Source: Leptasterias polaris (taxonomy: Eukaryota; Echinodermata; Asteroidea; Forcipulatida; Asteriidae). Taken from it: a DNA stretch of 64,000 nt. Both the position numbers and the translations under genes were made by a program. Below the pieces are notes generated by a model. That model did no database searches. It was not told where the DNA came from and saw only the letters and a list, made by a program, of their open reading frames with translations. Shown piece by piece: positions 33,261 to 41,941 of the stretch; the first letter of the stretch is position 1; the number at the start of each line of letters is the position of its first letter. The stretch covers positions 1,984,001 through 2,048,000 of the forward strand of contig JAZGTN010000149.1 in NCBI GenBank assembly GCA_037783415.1. Reading direction: 5' to 3'.

Positions 33261-34184
33261 ATTTGGTCAAACAGAGTCTAGGTGGAAGATTGTTAATCTT
33301 ATTTATTGGTCGACTTCATGTGTACAAAATAAAAATGAAGGTCCAACCCCGTTAATACTCAGGAAGTACTTTACATGGAAAATGTATATCTCCAATGATA
33401 ACATTTTAAATGGTAGTCTACCACAAATTGTTTTTTTTCTTCTTTCTGTATTGTGCCATGAATTACTACACCCGACAATATCAAAGCTTTTCATGAATAA
33501 AGGATGACTACAGTTCCGTTTTGCTACATGAAGGTCTCCGAGTGTAATAAGTCGTAGGAATAAGCGTGCCATGAAAAGGTTTTTTTTTTAAATCCAACAA
33601 CCAGCTCTTAAAAAAACTGCAGCTACCGACTAACAGCCGTGTATAATTGTTTCCCAGACAACACGCAAACATCCCTACCAGTTTTAAGCTCCATTTCATT
33701 ACTCAGGAAATAGGGCCTATTCAGTTTTTAATTTCAAAATGACACGGTTAAATATTTCCCACTTATCTTCTTCTGGGGGGAAAACTGCCAACGTTAATTC
33801 ATGCAAACATTATGTTAAAGAATACCCTCTGCCAATTTTTATTTTTGAATTGAATAGGCCTTTAGGCCTGATGATGTAAAACTTTATTCAACTTTCAGTG
33901 AAAAATAAATGACTATACCCTTAGGCGGTGAGTATAAGGTAACCACATTCAAACCGGGGACCTATAACAAAAGAGGACAATAGGTCAACGGTTGTTATCA
34001 CAAAGGAAAGCATTGTGGTCCACGGTTGCTATCACAAAGAGTTGAACAAAGGAGGGTCCACGATTGCAGGCTGTTACACACTTGTGTGAGTTGATGAATC
34101 TTGCTTTTTGTTATTTATTCCATTAAATGGGTCTTCAAAATGTACCACAAACCTGTCAAGAAGTATAGCCTTACTAAAAGCCGC
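33261..34184. other. No gene seen
   Basis: AT-rich noncoding DNA with short frames on both strands lacking motifs. A 'GGTTGYTATCACAAAG' pair lies at 33990-34040. Confidence 0.5.
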
Positions 34185-34259
34185 GTTCGCATTGGACTTA
34201 AAATGGTTAACTTACCGCCGCAAATTGTTAACTTACCGATATTAAGTCCAAGTGCGAAC
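34185..34259. repeat. 75-bp hairpin
   Basis: GTTCGCATTGGACTTAA pairs with TTAAGTCCAAGTGCGAAC. Between them GTTAACTTACCG is directly repeated. A further inverted GGTAA/TTACC pattern follows to 34295. Miniature element or regulatory hairpin at the left flank of the Polinton-like element. Confidence 0.65.
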
Positions 34260-34321
34260 AGCCGGTAACTTTCCGGGGTGGTAAATTACCGCCACAGCGC
34301 TGTTAGTAGTATAGGAGGAGC

Positions 34322-34496
34322 TAAGTTTTCCCCGTTGCGAGGAGAAGTGAGGTAAAATACTGAGGAGAAGTGAGGCAAAATTTGAGTTTTCCCCGTTGAG
34401 AGGAGAAGTGAGGGCAATATTTGAGTTTTCCCTGTTGAGAGGAGAAGTGAGGGCAATATTTGAGTTTCCCCCGTTGAGAGGAGAAGTGAGGGTTAG
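34322..34496. repeat. Four-unit tandem repeat (46-48 bp) left of the Polinton-like genes
   Basis: Units contain 'GTTTTCCCCGTTGAGAGGAG' and 'AAGTGAGGGCAATATTTGA'. It lies 0.7 kb upstream of the first plus-strand gene and may belong to the terminal region of the element, where subterminal tandem repeats are common. Confidence 0.75.
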
Positions 34497-35060
34497 CGGT
34501 AGTGTATGGAGTCACGAAGTGATGATAAAAACATTGACGATGATCCACGCATGCGTCATCTAACAAGACGCAATGGCGTCTTGAACAAGCCACGCAGTGT
34601 TGAGACACTCCTCTCTCTCACGACAGTGTAACTGCGGTAAAACCGTTATCGTTTGACGCAGTTGGGAGGTGCGGGAGTGATTGTAAATCACGGAGCGCCG
34701 GCAAAACATCCACGCAGTACAAACGAGACGTTGACGTCTCCTTTGGATTTTCACGAAGTGAAAACGAGGCAGTAGTTTCCACGACGTCTGACAAGACGTC
34801 GAGGAAGGGAAAACGTTGGGTCGAGAACGTGCATGTCTAGGATGTGGTGGTCTTTAGGATGCCACGGACAAGTCTGGACAAGTAGTTGCGTAAACATCGG
34901 TCGCAGTTGTGACGTCACGGACAAGTAGTTGCGTAAACATGTGTGCAGTCACAGATAAGTCTTAGGGGTCGTGATTGGTTGGTCAACATGGGCAAGACTG
35001 GACAAGTTTGGGAAAAGGCAATCTGATTGGTTGGTTAAATATACCTGGTAGGATAGAACT

Positions 35061-35067
35061 TATAAGG
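35061..35067 (+). promoter_or_regulatory. TATA box of the plus-strand Polinton genes
   Basis: TATAAGG about 110 bases before the ATG at 35175, with a pyrimidine-rich initiator-like stretch (CATTCATTCC) about 30 bases downstream. Position and spacing fit a core promoter. Not tested. Confidence 0.45.
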
Positions 35068-35174
35068 GTGAGCATTTTAATCTCCAACATTCATTCCGTA
35101 TTTTGAACGCCGAAGCTGTGAGACGACAGAAGAAAACCTCTGCTAAACAATATCTACCACACTAAGTAAAAACC

Positions 35175-35597
35175 ATGGCTGAAGTATGCAAACCTAACGT
35201 AGACTGTGACGGTATGTTGATGGTAACACCTAGCTCCCCGTCGTCTGTGTTTAAACCCTTTGACTGTGTGAAACAACTTACACACGATCAAGTCAAAGCG
35301 GGGTGGCGTGAAGCTTTCAGCGCAAAAGAGGGAAGATCTTACTTCTACAACATCATTACCAGAGAGAGTGTGTGGGTCATTCCTACAATCATCAAGCCTG
35401 TTCAGCGTGAACAGAGAAGAATGGTCGATTCAACTCCGGTTGACATCCTTGCTACAGCTGTGAATGAGTTGGTCCTCCCTCCCATCGAGACGGACGATAA
35501 GCCACCAATCAACTCCGGTATTAAGAACAGACACACTGTCAAGAGAAGTTTCAGCCCGGATCTAGAACAGGGCCAAGCGATTCAAGATCGGAGGTGA
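35175..35597 (+). pseudogene. WW-domain N-terminal part of a WW-PC4-like protein
   Basis: 140 codons from ATG 35175. Residues 43-70 form a WW domain: Trp44 and Trp67 are 22 residues apart with the central aromatic 'YFYN' and a Pro three residues after the second Trp. WW domains bind proline-rich or phospho-Ser-Pro ligands. The rest is polar linker. The frame ends at 35597, but a PC4-like domain continues at once in the next frame (35566-35799), so the natural product is probably a WW-linker-PC4 protein broken by a one-base shift between 35566 and 35600. An alternative is splicing, since GGAG|GTGAGC at 35592 looks like a donor. A TATA box precedes it. Confidence 0.6.
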
Positions 35598-35799
35598 GCG
35601 TTTTGTTTGTGTTAAACGTTTCAAGGGACGACCCTACGTAAATATTAGGGAATATTATTGGAACAATAATAATACCCGATTGATGGCTGGGAAGAAGGGA
35701 TTGAATCTTACCCCCGAAGAATGGATGATGTTGGCCGTCCAGAGTAGTGCCATAACTGACGCCTTGGAACTAGTTAAAAGACAATCGTCTCCTCAATAA
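35566..35799 (+). pseudogene. PC4 (p15)-like single-strand DNA-binding domain, out of frame
   Basis: This frame lacks its own ATG before the domain and overlaps the end of the WW frame. Its translation fits the PC4/p15 transcriptional coactivator C-terminal domain: 'FKIGGERFVCVKRFKGR' (first strands), 'VNIREYYW', 'KKGLNLTPEEW' and a closing helix to the stop at 35797-35799. PC4 domains bind single-stranded DNA and act in transcription and replication. In a Polinton-like element it could serve as the replication or transcription factor. Fusion to the WW domain is inferred from adjacency. Confidence 0.65.
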
Positions 35800-35813
35800 T
35801 AGTATTCTGTACT

Positions 35814-36308
35814 GTGTATATAATTGCAGATAAAGCGACAGACAATACATCCGTCAGCAAAGACATCAAGAACAACTACCCATCAACCAAAGTGATGATC
35901 AAAATAATTCTGACCATACTCATCGCCAACGAGATACTCCGCCTCACGCACGAAGAGCAAGCCAAGCGTGGATGTGAAGGATGCGAGGAGAACTGGGCGT
36001 CTCAAGTTGAACATGAATGTTTATTTTTTGGAGTGTCTCCAGAATGCCGACTCTCTGACTATGTAGATGAACATTACGACAAAGCGAAGGAGGCTGTTCA
36101 AGTAGATACTGTTTTAGCCATTCTTCGTGCGGTCAACTCTTTTCTTGATGTATCTGAATCAAGCGAGGAGGATCCCATCTCAATAATTCAAGACATTCTT
36201 AATGGTTGGAAAGAGGATCCCGAGGACGTTGCTCGTCTTTTTTATTCAATGGTTTTTGATAACTTGTCCGAACTGATCGACTCTACGATCAAACAACTGA
36301 ATGAATAA
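35814..36308 (+). CDS. Small Polinton-associated protein with C-x2-C-x9-H-x-C motif
   Basis: Up to 164 codons. The Met at 35895 (residue 28) is a plausible start because what follows is a hydrophobic helix ('MIKIILTILIANEILRL') typical of the conserved part. Then comes 'CEGCEENWASQVEHECL', a Cys2-His-Cys arrangement that could hold zinc. The remainder is acidic and helical. I recall similar 'GCxGC...HxC' proteins beside capsid genes in other animal genomes, function unknown. It follows the WW/PC4 gene by 15 bases on the same strand, suggesting a shared transcript. Confidence 0.6.
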   Translation: MYIIADKATDNTSVSKDIKNNYPSTKVMIKIILTILIANEILRLTHEEQAKRGCEGCEENWASQVEHECLFFGVSPECRLSDYVDEHYDKAKEAVQVDTVLAILRAVNSFLDVSESSEEDPISIIQDILNGWKEDPEDVARLFYSMVFDNLSELIDSTIKQLNE

Positions 36309-36726
36309 TAATTTAATTTATACTTCAGGTTTGAGTGATTTTAAATAAAAATTTGAGAAATCAAAGTATTGTGTAGCCATCCAATCATTTTGTGTTTATT
36401 GTTACTATGTTTTGTACCTATAGATTAAAATACAAATTATCATTATTTAAGTAAGTAAGTTAAAGAGACACAAATAAAAGACCAAGCGGGTGCCTAAAAC
36501 CAACCGGAACTCACCAGAACATTCCTAATGTAGTCGATGGGCAATATATGATTTACAGTATTTTATTCATCAACAAACAACATTAATTAAATACATTGTA
36601 TTGGGTGGGTTTTATTTATTTATTTGAAACTTAATAATTAAATATTTACCTTAATTTCATTTATGAAATAAAATTAGTTTCAACTTAAATAAAATTAAAT
36701 TGATGGAAAACTTAATAATTAAATAT
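36309..36726. other. Convergent intergenic region, no gene seen
   Basis: AT-rich spacer between the plus-strand and minus-strand gene blocks. AATAAA-type signals occur near both ends (36345 on plus; several on minus near 36670), as expected for convergent transcripts. Confidence 0.6.
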
Positions 36727-37263
36727 TTACACGTAAAAAGAAAATGTACCGATTGAACCCCTAGATATCTGACGATTAATAAAAGTCTCGTCATACACTT
36801 CTGTTTTAATACGAGGAAAGTGTGTCCTAACAAAGTTATTGACATTTAAATCATTTTCCGGTGTATCTGACGTAAACAGCTTCATAATTTTAGCCATGGA
36901 TAGGTCACGACATCGGTGTAAGAGAAAGAAGGTGACGTACTGTCCACATACAGTTGAAAATGTTCCTTGTAGCCGTCTCGTGTTACAGATGGATCGTTGG
37001 CTGTTCTTTTCCAGGAAACTGACAATCTGTGGTACATTGGGGTGCTTTCCGTAGGAATCAAAGTATTCACACACACCATTCCTTGTAATGTAGATCGCCA
37101 CCCAGTGTTGACCCGGCTGGTCTGAGGGGTCAGTATTAACGACAAGAGCACTCGGGCGTGGAAGAATTTGTTTTGGTAGTGTATCACAAGCATACACTCC
37201 CCTGAAATAATGTTTGGTAAAACGGTCTCGCTTTAAGATGTGGGTAATCTCTCGAGTATCCAT
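36727..37263 (-). CDS. Adenain-like cysteine protease
   Basis: 178 codons, intact. It has the adenovirus-protease/Ulp1-like triad in the expected order: His53 in 'GQHWVAIY', Asp69 in 'EYFDSYG', Gln99 in 'RRLQGTFS' as the likely oxyanion-hole residue and Cys106 in 'STVCGQYV'. In Polintons and adenovirus-like viruses this enzyme processes virion proteins. It is the last gene of the minus-strand block, directly after the capsid gene (8 bases between them). Length (about 180-200 residues) is normal for the family. A hydrophilic C-terminal extension of 50 residues is less conserved-looking. Confidence 0.88.
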   Translation of the reverse strand: MDTREITHILKRDRFTKHYFRGVYACDTLPKQILPRPSALVVNTDPSDQPGQHWVAIYITRNGVCEYFDSYGKHPNVPQIVSFLEKNSQRSICNTRRLQGTFSTVCGQYVTFFLLHRCRDLSMAKIMKLFTSDTPENDLNVNNFVRTHFPRIKTEVYDETFINRQISRGSIGTFSFYV

Positions 37264-37271
37264 GACACAAC

Positions 37272-38603
37272 TTAACTGGTGTAGTCAAAGATGACGTTAC
37301 GAGCCTGATCGATTTCTAAAATGTTGTTAAATTCTGCGTAGATGATCACGTTGATTGTCTGGTCCAGGGCATTGGCAAAATGTACATCAAGGCGAAGGTT
37401 ACCGTGTTTGGCCAGATTAAGGTGTCCTCCAATGGATAAGTCTGGGCTCAGATCAAAGGCGTACAGTGCGTATCCTCCCTTGTAGTCCTCTTGAGTGATT
37501 GAGTTGCCTTCGTCCTGATACATTTTATCAGTGCCAGAGAAGAGGGTTTGATAGGCTCTGATGTAGTTTCCTCCATTAGCGTTGAATTTCGGTTTCAGTG
37601 GAGTGTATGGAATCTGCTCACCATCTACGTGTACGGTTAAATAGTTCACGTTGAAATGCTGAAAGTTGAAAGGGTTTTTGTTGAAACGTCCATTGAACGC
37701 CTCGTTAGAAACACACCCTATTACAATACGGGTTGGAAGTTGTCCCAGGAATATATGATCCTGTGTTAGTGATAAGTTACCACGTGGGATAGAGACCATC
37801 TTGCAGAGGTTACGTTTAAGCGGGTACTTGGCTGTTCCCCTTTCTAACGCTTTCATGTGACCCAACATGACGCCGGGGCTAACTTTCACCTTTCTCACAA
37901 ATACAGAGGCGTTCACAATCGTTACCTTGTAGGCGGGGTTAGCTCCAGTCGCCATGAGACAGAAAGAATCGCTGCTACGGATAAATTTCAGCTTAACTCC
38001 CACTCCATTTAACAAATGGCGGTCCTGAAAGAAGATGTCGCTGTGTATGGGACCTATCATATCCACCACGTTGCTGGACCAAGTAAACTTGTACCTTTTC
38101 TTGAGTCCTTCGTTAACTGCACCATCCAAAGCCAAGGGATTGGCATTATCAAACCTCCCGGCAGTATCCTTGGAAAAGAGACATCCCGTTAGTTGGGACT
38201 TTTTTGCATCCTCACCGTAACTAAGTAGAGTTTCGATCATTGCTCGGTAGGGATAAGTGTAAGTTGAAGAACTTATTAGACGGTCGTTAAGACTAACGTC
38301 CACCTGATTAAACAAAGACTGTATAAATAGATTGACAGGGCCGACCTGCTCATCGTTGGCGAGATCAGTCCCGTCTGCCTTGGTTACTTTAGCTTTAATG
38401 TAGAGTTCAGTCTGGTTAAGATCCATATACTCCTCACCTGTTCCGGGAATGTGAAACTCAATAGGGCCCCCATCGGAAAATGTAGAGATAGGGTGGTATT
38501 CGACATAACTCCCCTTCTCAATACTCGTCTGGGTGGGTGGAAGAGAAAACAAATCCAATTCAGATTTGGTACATTCGCACGAATGACTGTGTAAAAATGC
38601 CAT
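37272..38603 (-). CDS. Capsid protein, double jelly-roll type (major capsid candidate)
   Basis: 443 codons, intact. It belongs to a family I know as annotated 'uncharacterized F54H12.2-like' in many animal genomes: starts with 'HSHSCECTKSELDLF', then 'PIEFHIPGTGEEYMDL', 'LFNQVDVSLNDRLIS' and a C-terminus 'VIIYAEFNNILEIDQARNVI'. The alternating beta-rich pattern and position between protease and penton-like genes fit the major capsid protein of Polinton-like viruses. Being the penton instead is possible but less likely, given the separate 257-residue protein upstream. The role is inferred. It could be settled by structure prediction. Confidence 0.7.
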   Translation of the reverse strand: MAFLHSHSCECTKSELDLFSLPPTQTSIEKGSYVEYHPISTFSDGGPIEFHIPGTGEEYMDLNQTELYIKAKVTKADGTDLANDEQVGPVNLFIQSLFNQVDVSLNDRLISSSTYTYPYRAMIETLLSYGEDAKKSQLTGCLFSKDTAGRFDNANPLALDGAVNEGLKKRYKFTWSSNVVDMIGPIHSDIFFQDRHLLNGVGVKLKFIRSSDSFCLMATGANPAYKVTIVNASVFVRKVKVSPGVMLGHMKALERGTAKYPLKRNLCKMVSIPRGNLSLTQDHIFLGQLPTRIVIGCVSNEAFNGRFNKNPFNFQHFNVNYLTVHVDGEQIPYTPLKPKFNANGGNYIRAYQTLFSGTDKMYQDEGNSITQEDYKGGYALYAFDLSPDLSIGGHLNLAKHGNLRLDVHFANALDQTINVIIYAEFNNILEIDQARNVIFDYTS

Positions 38604-38645
38604 GACGATTTACAGACGACGATTTACAGACGGCGTTAAGGAGCT

Positions 38646-39074
38646 CTAATCGAATATATCAAATGATCTTTTCACTCGCTTGCCAGAAGCAGAAGTGGAC
38701 CGTCTGCTACTTGCTTTTCTTTTTATACCGCGTTGGCGTCGACGGCCTCCCGTTTGTCTCGATCCCAGACTATGAATGGCCTTGTCGGTTAGATTACGTC
38801 CGGCTTGCCCCAATCTTGATTTGGCCGCCGTTTTGATGTTTTTTCCTTCCAGAGCGTCTTTTGCAATGCTGACACCAGTACTGAGTGCTTCACGACCCAA
38901 AGATGAAACACCCTTTTTGAGTAAAGGCATGGCTGACCGAAACAATCCTCCAAGTATTCCTCCTAGTCCATACCCTCTCTGATTTCGCGGTCCAGAAAAC
39001 ACGGGTAGACCATTTCCAACTTGTTGAGTATAATAATGTTCGTAAGGTTTGCTGTCTGAAAAGTAGCGCTTCAT
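38646..39074 (-). CDS. Basic virion/core-like protein
   Basis: 142 codons, intact. The N-terminal half has a glycine-rich stretch ('GYGLGGILGGLFRSAMPLL'), an amphipathic segment like those of membrane-lytic or cleaved core peptides. The C-terminal half is very basic ('RRRQRGIKRKASSRR'), suited to binding DNA. Such small Gly-rich/basic proteins sit next to capsid genes in adenovirus-like elements and are protease substrates there. Assigned by composition and position only. Confidence 0.55.
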   Translation of the reverse strand: MKRYFSDSKPYEHYYTQQVGNGLPVFSGPRNQRGYGLGGILGGLFRSAMPLLKKGVSSLGREALSTGVSIAKDALEGKNIKTAAKSRLGQAGRNLTDKAIHSLGSRQTGGRRRQRGIKRKASSRRSTSASGKRVKRSFDIFD

Positions 39075-39079
39075 GATGA

Positions 39080-39853
39080 TCAGTTAAAGTATGACGAGCG
39101 TCTCTTTCTAAAGTGTAGTGTCGCAATCACCCGTCCACTGACAAATGGGATAGATTGCCCAGTGTCGTCCGTTATAGCTATCTCGATCATGTCCACAAGT
39201 TTCTGTTTCAATGGTATATAATGCGGGTTGTTGTATGATTTGGAAATTGTTTCTCCATGCATTCCTTCCACATTTACAATTCGTAACAAGGGCGCCCTCG
39301 TATCACCCACGACATGATGCTCGATAATGTTAGTGTATAAAAACATGGAGTGAAAGTGAATGTCAACAACTTGTGAACCTTTTTGAATGCCCGTAATGAC
39401 AGATTCATCCACACTAAATCCAAATAGATGTCTTAAGGGTTTGTACAAAACTACCATAGCACCAGGTTTTGTCTTGACCACTATCTTTTGGTTGTATTTG
39501 TTATATCTCATACTGATGACTCCGTCGTGGTCAACACTGGGTTTGATACTATTCAACATTTCTACCGGGGTTGGATAGTAACCGGGAGGGATGTGGTGTT
39601 CGTGCACACCACGTGGCTCTTCTCCGGCTGAACAACCATACACATTTTTGGAATCGGTGATGTTAAACCAGCTGTGTGGATAACTAAATTCTGCAAGTCC
39701 TACTTCCCAATCACCCTCAAACACCAGTGGTGTTGGAAGATTCACATAGAAGTGAGTTAATGCGTTGTTTGGATAAGTATCCATGGAACTGTTACTCGGG
39801 AGCGTGACGTAGAATGAGTCCGCCATCATGTAGGTTTTATAATTATGTGGCAA
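39080..39853 (-). CDS. Penton/minor capsid-like protein
   Basis: 257 codons, intact. The start is probably Met9 or Met10, just before 'DSFYVTLPSNSS'. The opening segment, 'FYVTLPSNSSMDTYPNNALTH...' followed by 'WEVGLAEFSYPHSWFNI', is typical of a protein found beside the capsid gene in animal Polinton-like elements. It is compact and beta-rich, with a size that fits a single jelly-roll penton. It would occupy the capsid vertices with the major capsid protein. Identification rests on remembered family resemblance and gene order. Spacing to the next gene is 5 bases. Confidence 0.6.
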   Translation of the reverse strand: MPHNYKTYMMADSFYVTLPSNSSMDTYPNNALTHFYVNLPTPLVFEGDWEVGLAEFSYPHSWFNITDSKNVYGCSAGEEPRGVHEHHIPPGYYPTPVEMLNSIKPSVDHDGVISMRYNKYNQKIVVKTKPGAMVVLYKPLRHLFGFSVDESVITGIQKGSQVVDIHFHSMFLYTNIIEHHVVGDTRAPLLRIVNVEGMHGETISKSYNNPHYIPLKQKLVDMIEIAITDDTGQSIPFVSGRVIATLHFRKRRSSYFN

Positions 39854-39876
39854 TCAATCATTACGTTCTTGTTTTT

Positions 39877-40961
39877 TTATAAGGTGTGTAGGTCAGTCAC
39901 CCAGCTGTTGAACTTATTAGGATAGCCGATCCACTTGACGAAATACTCTGTCTTTCCATGTCGCTTTCTGGTCTCTAACACGTTCTCTACCTGATAAACG
40001 TCGTCTTTTTTAATCACACGTTGTAACTCATGATCGTAGAACGTTCCATCTATTTCCTCACCAGCATAATCCTTTAACCTGTACACCAAAGGGTACCGAC
40101 GAATTTTAGCGCTGACGGTGAATATTTCAGTTGTCCAGTTTGGAAGGTAGCCTTTACGAAATGGTCTTGTCGCCATAGAGATGCGGACTGTATCCCCCAC
40201 TTGGAACTTGTAATCGGAGGAAATTGTTTCTGTATCTCGACCATATAATGTTTGCCATACTATATCTGAGTTGTGAATAGTCACCGATGCGGGAGTAGTC
40301 TTAATACTCCAATGATAAGAATTATTGTAGGCAGACATCAATTTAGGTAAGACATTTAAGTACACATGCGTGTTAGCGCCAAAAAATATTTGTACATTTT
40401 GGATTTCAGAGTTCTGTTAAATCTTTCCACAACGCTAGCCTTCGTCTCATTTTGAGTGGTAAAAAATCCGATCTTTTCTTTTTTCAACAAGTTCTGTACA
40501 TTCCTGTTAACAAATTCTGAACCTTTGTCAGTCTGGAGTAAGTGTGGCTTACGGTCACTTTTCAATATGTATTTGAACGCTTTAATAAGAGCCAGTCCTG
40601 TCTTGTTCTTAAGAGGGACGGCCCACGCATATTTCGACAAAACATCTATACAAGTCAGAAGATATTTAAAACCCTTGTTATATTTAGCTAGTGATGCCAT
40701 ATCAACCAGATCAGCTTGCCATTGCTGGTCTATTTTATCCACTATGACTCGGTTGCGTTTAAATTGTTTACGAATCGGTTTGTGCAGCGTGTAAACAGGT
40801 TGTTCAGCCAGCCACTCTTTAATCTGCCTCCTGCTGATATTTACTCGGTCTTTTTTGACAGCACGAAAAACAGCTTCTATGCCACCATAAGCGGCGGGGT
40901 GTTTTGGATTGTAATATATCCCCTTTAGGTATGTATCCATCGGTAAGATCGGAACTTTCAA
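39877..40961 (-). pseudogene. Retroviral-type (rve) integrase with chromodomain, one frameshift
   Basis: N-terminal part 40356-40961: 'YYNPKHPAAYGG' near the start, then the catalytic core with Asp in 'WQADLVDM', Asp in 'LLQTDKGSEF' and Glu in 'ASVVERFNRTLK' (D-x33-E in the last interval, as usual for Polinton integrases). C-terminal part 39877-40365: an SH3-like region ('FQVGDTVRIS', 'WTTEIFTV') and a chromodomain ('YQVENVLETRKR...YFVKWIGYP...NSWV'), which could target heterochromatin. The frame changes at a run of six T/A at 40384-40389, consistent with loss of one base. The Met at 40940 is the likeliest start. Confidence 0.85.
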
Positions 40962-41113
40962 GGATCAGTGTGCTCTTACAACAGACATACACGCATCTAA
41001 CGTTCTTGAAAAGGTTTCTTAATCCACAGTCTGACTTTGGAGGACAACACTCCATGATGATGTCAGTCGTCGAAATGGTTGTTTTGAACGGGGTGTCTGT
41101 CTTAATAGGGTGT

Positions 41114-41581
41114 TCATTTATGTCGACCAGGGCTATCCGTCTTCTTCTTTTTCTTCTTGGGGGATGGGGAAGAGAGATGAGAAGCTTCAGCAAACAGTCG
41201 GGGTAAACCGAACTCATCTTCCTCTGGATCCACCTTTATATGGCTTTTTGGTTTGGTGGGAGTCTTAAAATCCATCTCCGTCGGAGGTAGTTCACGTTCG
41301 AGTTTGGGTGGTTCGCCGAGTGATACGTTACTTTCATGTTGTAAGGTCATGGTTAACGGTTTCATCCGTTGTCTATTTAGTTGTATGTAACGCTGAAGCG
41401 TCTGATGATAGAGTTTTATCTTTTGGTCATCGGTCAGGTCTTGTCTATCTAAAAGTTGTCTCATATCTCTGTCTATACCGTGAACTACACGAGTGGTTGG
41501 TGTTTGTTCCAAACGTTTAGCTGATTGTAGCTTTGTCAGAGTCTCCTGTGGGACAAGGACCATTTTCTTTGCGTAATCCAT
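41114..41581 (-). CDS. Small Polinton-associated protein, basic C-terminus
   Basis: 155 codons. The N-terminal helix-rich region ('AKKMVLVPQETLTKLQSAK', 'DRDMRQLLDRQDLTDDQKI') is followed by a polar linker and a Lys-rich tail ('PKKKKKKTD'). Its ATG overlaps the stop of the upstream gene by one base (TAATG, 41579-41583), indicating coupled translation or tight packing. I recall related proteins beside capsid genes in animal genomes, without known function. Possibly a virion or DNA-associated protein. Confidence 0.6.
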   Translation of the reverse strand: MDYAKKMVLVPQETLTKLQSAKRLEQTPTTRVVHGIDRDMRQLLDRQDLTDDQKIKLYHQTLQRYIQLNRQRMKPLTMTLQHESNVSLGEPPKLERELPPTEMDFKTPTKPKSHIKVDPEEDEFGLPRLFAEASHLSSPSPKKKKKKTDSPGRHK

Positions 41582-41931
41582 TACTTGAACAAAAGTCCTC
41601 CAAGTGCGCTTAAAACTGGAGTAAGTAAAGCACCAAGAAATCCACCCTTTTGACTCAAAGTCCTCTTTTTCTTCTTTACGCTTACTTTTTTATTGACGAG
41701 GGACCTTAATTGTCGTTTGTATTTCTGAAGTTTCTTTTTATCTGTAGACTTCAGTGGAATATTCCCATTCAGAACATTGAGGGCGCACTCACACAAACAC
41801 CCCAGTAATTCCTTGTTGGCCGCTCCGATGATAGCTCTTCGTTGTTTCGGTGCCCCCTTGACCAGAGCCTGGAGATAGGGAGCGTGGTGGTGCAGACGCT
41901 TTGACATCTTCAAGTGACTGTCTAGTAACAA
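41581..41931 (-). CDS. Small core-like protein with hydrophobic C-terminal helix
   Basis: 116 codons. The Met at 41907 ('MSKRLHHHAPYLQALVKG') is the likely start. The middle is helical ('NKELLGCLCECALNVLNG'), followed by Lys/Arg-rich stretches and a Gly-rich hydrophobic C-terminus ('GGFLGALLTPVLSALGGLLF'). The last segment resembles a membrane-active amphipathic peptide. A comparable protein precedes the virion cluster in other Polinton-like elements. The function is inferred only. It overlaps the next gene by one base. Confidence 0.58.
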   Translation of the reverse strand: MLLDSHLKMSKRLHHHAPYLQALVKGAPKQRRAIIGAANKELLGCLCECALNVLNGNIPLKSTDKKKLQKYKRQLRSLVNKKVSVKKKKRTLSQKGGFLGALLTPVLSALGGLLFK

Positions 41932-41941
41932 AACATTGTTT

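Noticed and set aside
33303..33699. Minus-strand frames as genes
   Set aside because: Overlapping frames on the opposite strand, no motifs, stops from homopolymers; considered chance.
40819..41217. 132-codon minus-strand frame overlapping integrase and neighbour
   Set aside because: It lies in a different frame across two better supported genes and has no family motif.
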